Shown piece after piece: positions 63,122 to 64,000 of a DNA stretch of 64,000 bases (positions are counted from its first letter, which is position 1; each line of letters starts with the position of its first letter). The position numbers were made by a program, and so were the translations under genes. This stretch comes from Aquilaria yunnanensis (taxonomy: Eukaryota > Streptophyta > Magnoliopsida > Malvales > Thymelaeaceae), in assembly GCA_039654915.1 (NCBI GenBank), contig CM077598.1, positions 78,892,041-78,956,040 of the forward strand, read 5' to 3'. The notes beneath the pieces were generated by a model that saw nothing but the letters and a program-made list of their open reading frames with translations, had not been told where the DNA came from and did no database searches.

Positions 63122-64000
63122 TGACACGATCCCCGTGCCCCTGCCCGGGATACCCTGTGAGCGTTTGTCTCACGGTGGATTGTAATTGGCTAGCTGGTTA
63201 TGTGTGTGGATTAAATCCAATGCTACTAGTTGATTAACCTAGAAATGCAATATGTATGCACTTATGCTTTGACTTGGTTTATTAAAACCATAAAACATTT
63301 AATCATTTAGACATTTAGCCGGCTAGTAAAATTCTATATAAATAAATACAAAAGGCCAAAGCATATCAAAATCAACCTTTGAGTGATTAACTACACATAC
63401 ACCGCTCGTGAAAGCATTTATACATAAGTAACTAATGCTCTCAACCAGAGAACAATCCCCTGAGTCAAGGACTCTTTATAACATAAATACTGGAGGCAAA
63501 ATAAAGTACTGTATCAAAATACAAGACTTTGCTGAGATCTTTTACCCTAGCTCCCACTTTGGACTCCTGTCCCAGTGGCGAGTCTCACAAGTCCTGTGCC
63601 AAGTGCTACTAGGCTCTGCAGCCAAAGGAAGAAGCAAGTTAGTACCACAGCCTGACCAACAGACCAATTAAACACTTAAGCAGGCTAGAAACTTAAAGTT
63701 TCTCAACTACCGTACCTTTACAGACAAAAAGGTACTACCGTGATAATCCTCAGTGATTATCCGGTCCTGCTACTCCAGACTCTGCATAACAAACAGGGAG
63801 TGAGAATTCAACATTCTCAGTAAGGGTCTTCGATGTACCTGCAAGAAAAATTACTAGGACTCTGGCTGCGAGCTCACACAGCATGAGGGTACTAGTCATA
63901 TATATATATACTAGGCCGGTAGACCTCTCCTCAAGTAGTCCTCTGTATCAGGCCAAGTGCAATCACTTAGCAACCTGACACATATACAGGCCAAGCGCCA
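63122..64000 (-). repeat. 5' LTR of young chromovirus (partial)
   Basis: First 879 bases in plus orientation, from TGACACGATCC; matches 55787-56665 with one difference seen. The remaining 1.6 kb, including the promoter and palindromes, lies beyond the window. Confidence 0.93.

Larger units (their letters stand above)
55787..64000 (-). mobile_element. Young chromodomain Ty3/gypsy element (Tekay/Del type), right LTR cut by window
   Basis: Left (3') LTR 55787-58297, polyprotein 58255-62991 on the minus strand, PBS 63103-63114, right (5') LTR from 63122 past the window end. Over the 879 bp that can be compared the LTRs differ at a single position (C at 56109-56110, A at 63445), so the insertion is very recent. 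The polyprotein has all domains including a chromodomain and a single in-frame TAG. Left flanking pentamer TGATA (55782-55786); the right one is outside the window. It lies in the 3' region of the third Tat antisense gene. Confidence 0.93.

Noticed and set aside
1..64000. CRISPR arrays, rRNA or bacterial-type operons
   Set aside because: Repeats present are LTRs, minisatellites and palindromes without CRISPR spacing; no rRNA core sequence was recognised; gene structure is eukaryotic.

Overview
This window looks like plant nuclear DNA, from a gene-poor, repeat-dense (probably pericentromeric or intergenic) part of an angiosperm genome. I recognise no host gene. Everything interpretable is retrotransposon-derived, apart from one foldback DNA-transposon MITE. 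The protein families are plant-specific: Tat-lineage Ty3/gypsy with two RNase H domains, chromodomain (Tekay/Del-type) Ty3/gypsy, Ty1/copia, and an Athila-type ORF1. The species cannot be named from this sequence.

Layout. 1-985 is a fragment of a Tat-like LTR. 1780-5801 is a relic of an Athila ORF1-like gene, split by a 2.46-kb solo LTR (2448-4908, TSD AGTGC). 5802-8651 is AT-rich with no gene. 8652-9005 is a MITE with a 9-bp TSD. From 9006 to about 41430 runs an old copia element (+ strand) with two insertions in its polyprotein. The first is a fairly young copia element (9834-18075, - strand, TSD CTTTG). The second is a Tat gypsy element (18854-41103, - strand, TSD CCTTY), itself split in its integrase by a second Tat element (24273-35425, - strand, TSD CCAAG).

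Right part. 41430-42840 is a + strand gypsy RNase H-integrase relic. 43100-47560 is a - strand Tat gag-pol relic, split in its RT by a second solo LTR of the 2.46-kb family (43569-46025, TSD TCTGT). An eroded Tat LTR (about 48000-49000) follows, then a third copy of the Tat antisense gene (49191-55680). That gene is split by a decayed chromovirus (51570-55477, TSD TTGAC/TTAAC). From 55787 to the window end lies a nearly intact, very young chromodomain gypsy element (- strand) whose polyprotein has one in-frame stop.

Most notable system. Each of the three Tat copies carries, between the 3' LTR and the end of pol, a gene on the strand opposite gag-pol. It has its own TATA box 185-300 bp upstream of the ATG and introns at matching positions with good splice signals. 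Its N-terminal domain resembles the plant 'putative gypsy type transposon' family and its C-terminal part is a charged coiled coil. Its 3' end converges on the 3' end of pol, and in two copies a tandem minisatellite fills the gap. The three copies are diverged from one another, yet the promoter, intron positions and domain order persist, which suggests the antisense gene has been maintained during the lineage's evolution. Antisense ORFs in Tat elements (for example gene 23 of maize Grande) have been described before; the conserved spliced and promoted structure is what I would follow up.

All divergence counts were made by eye. Solo-LTR, MITE and LTR boundaries were set from terminal TG/CA, flanking duplications and continuity of the interrupted reading frame.
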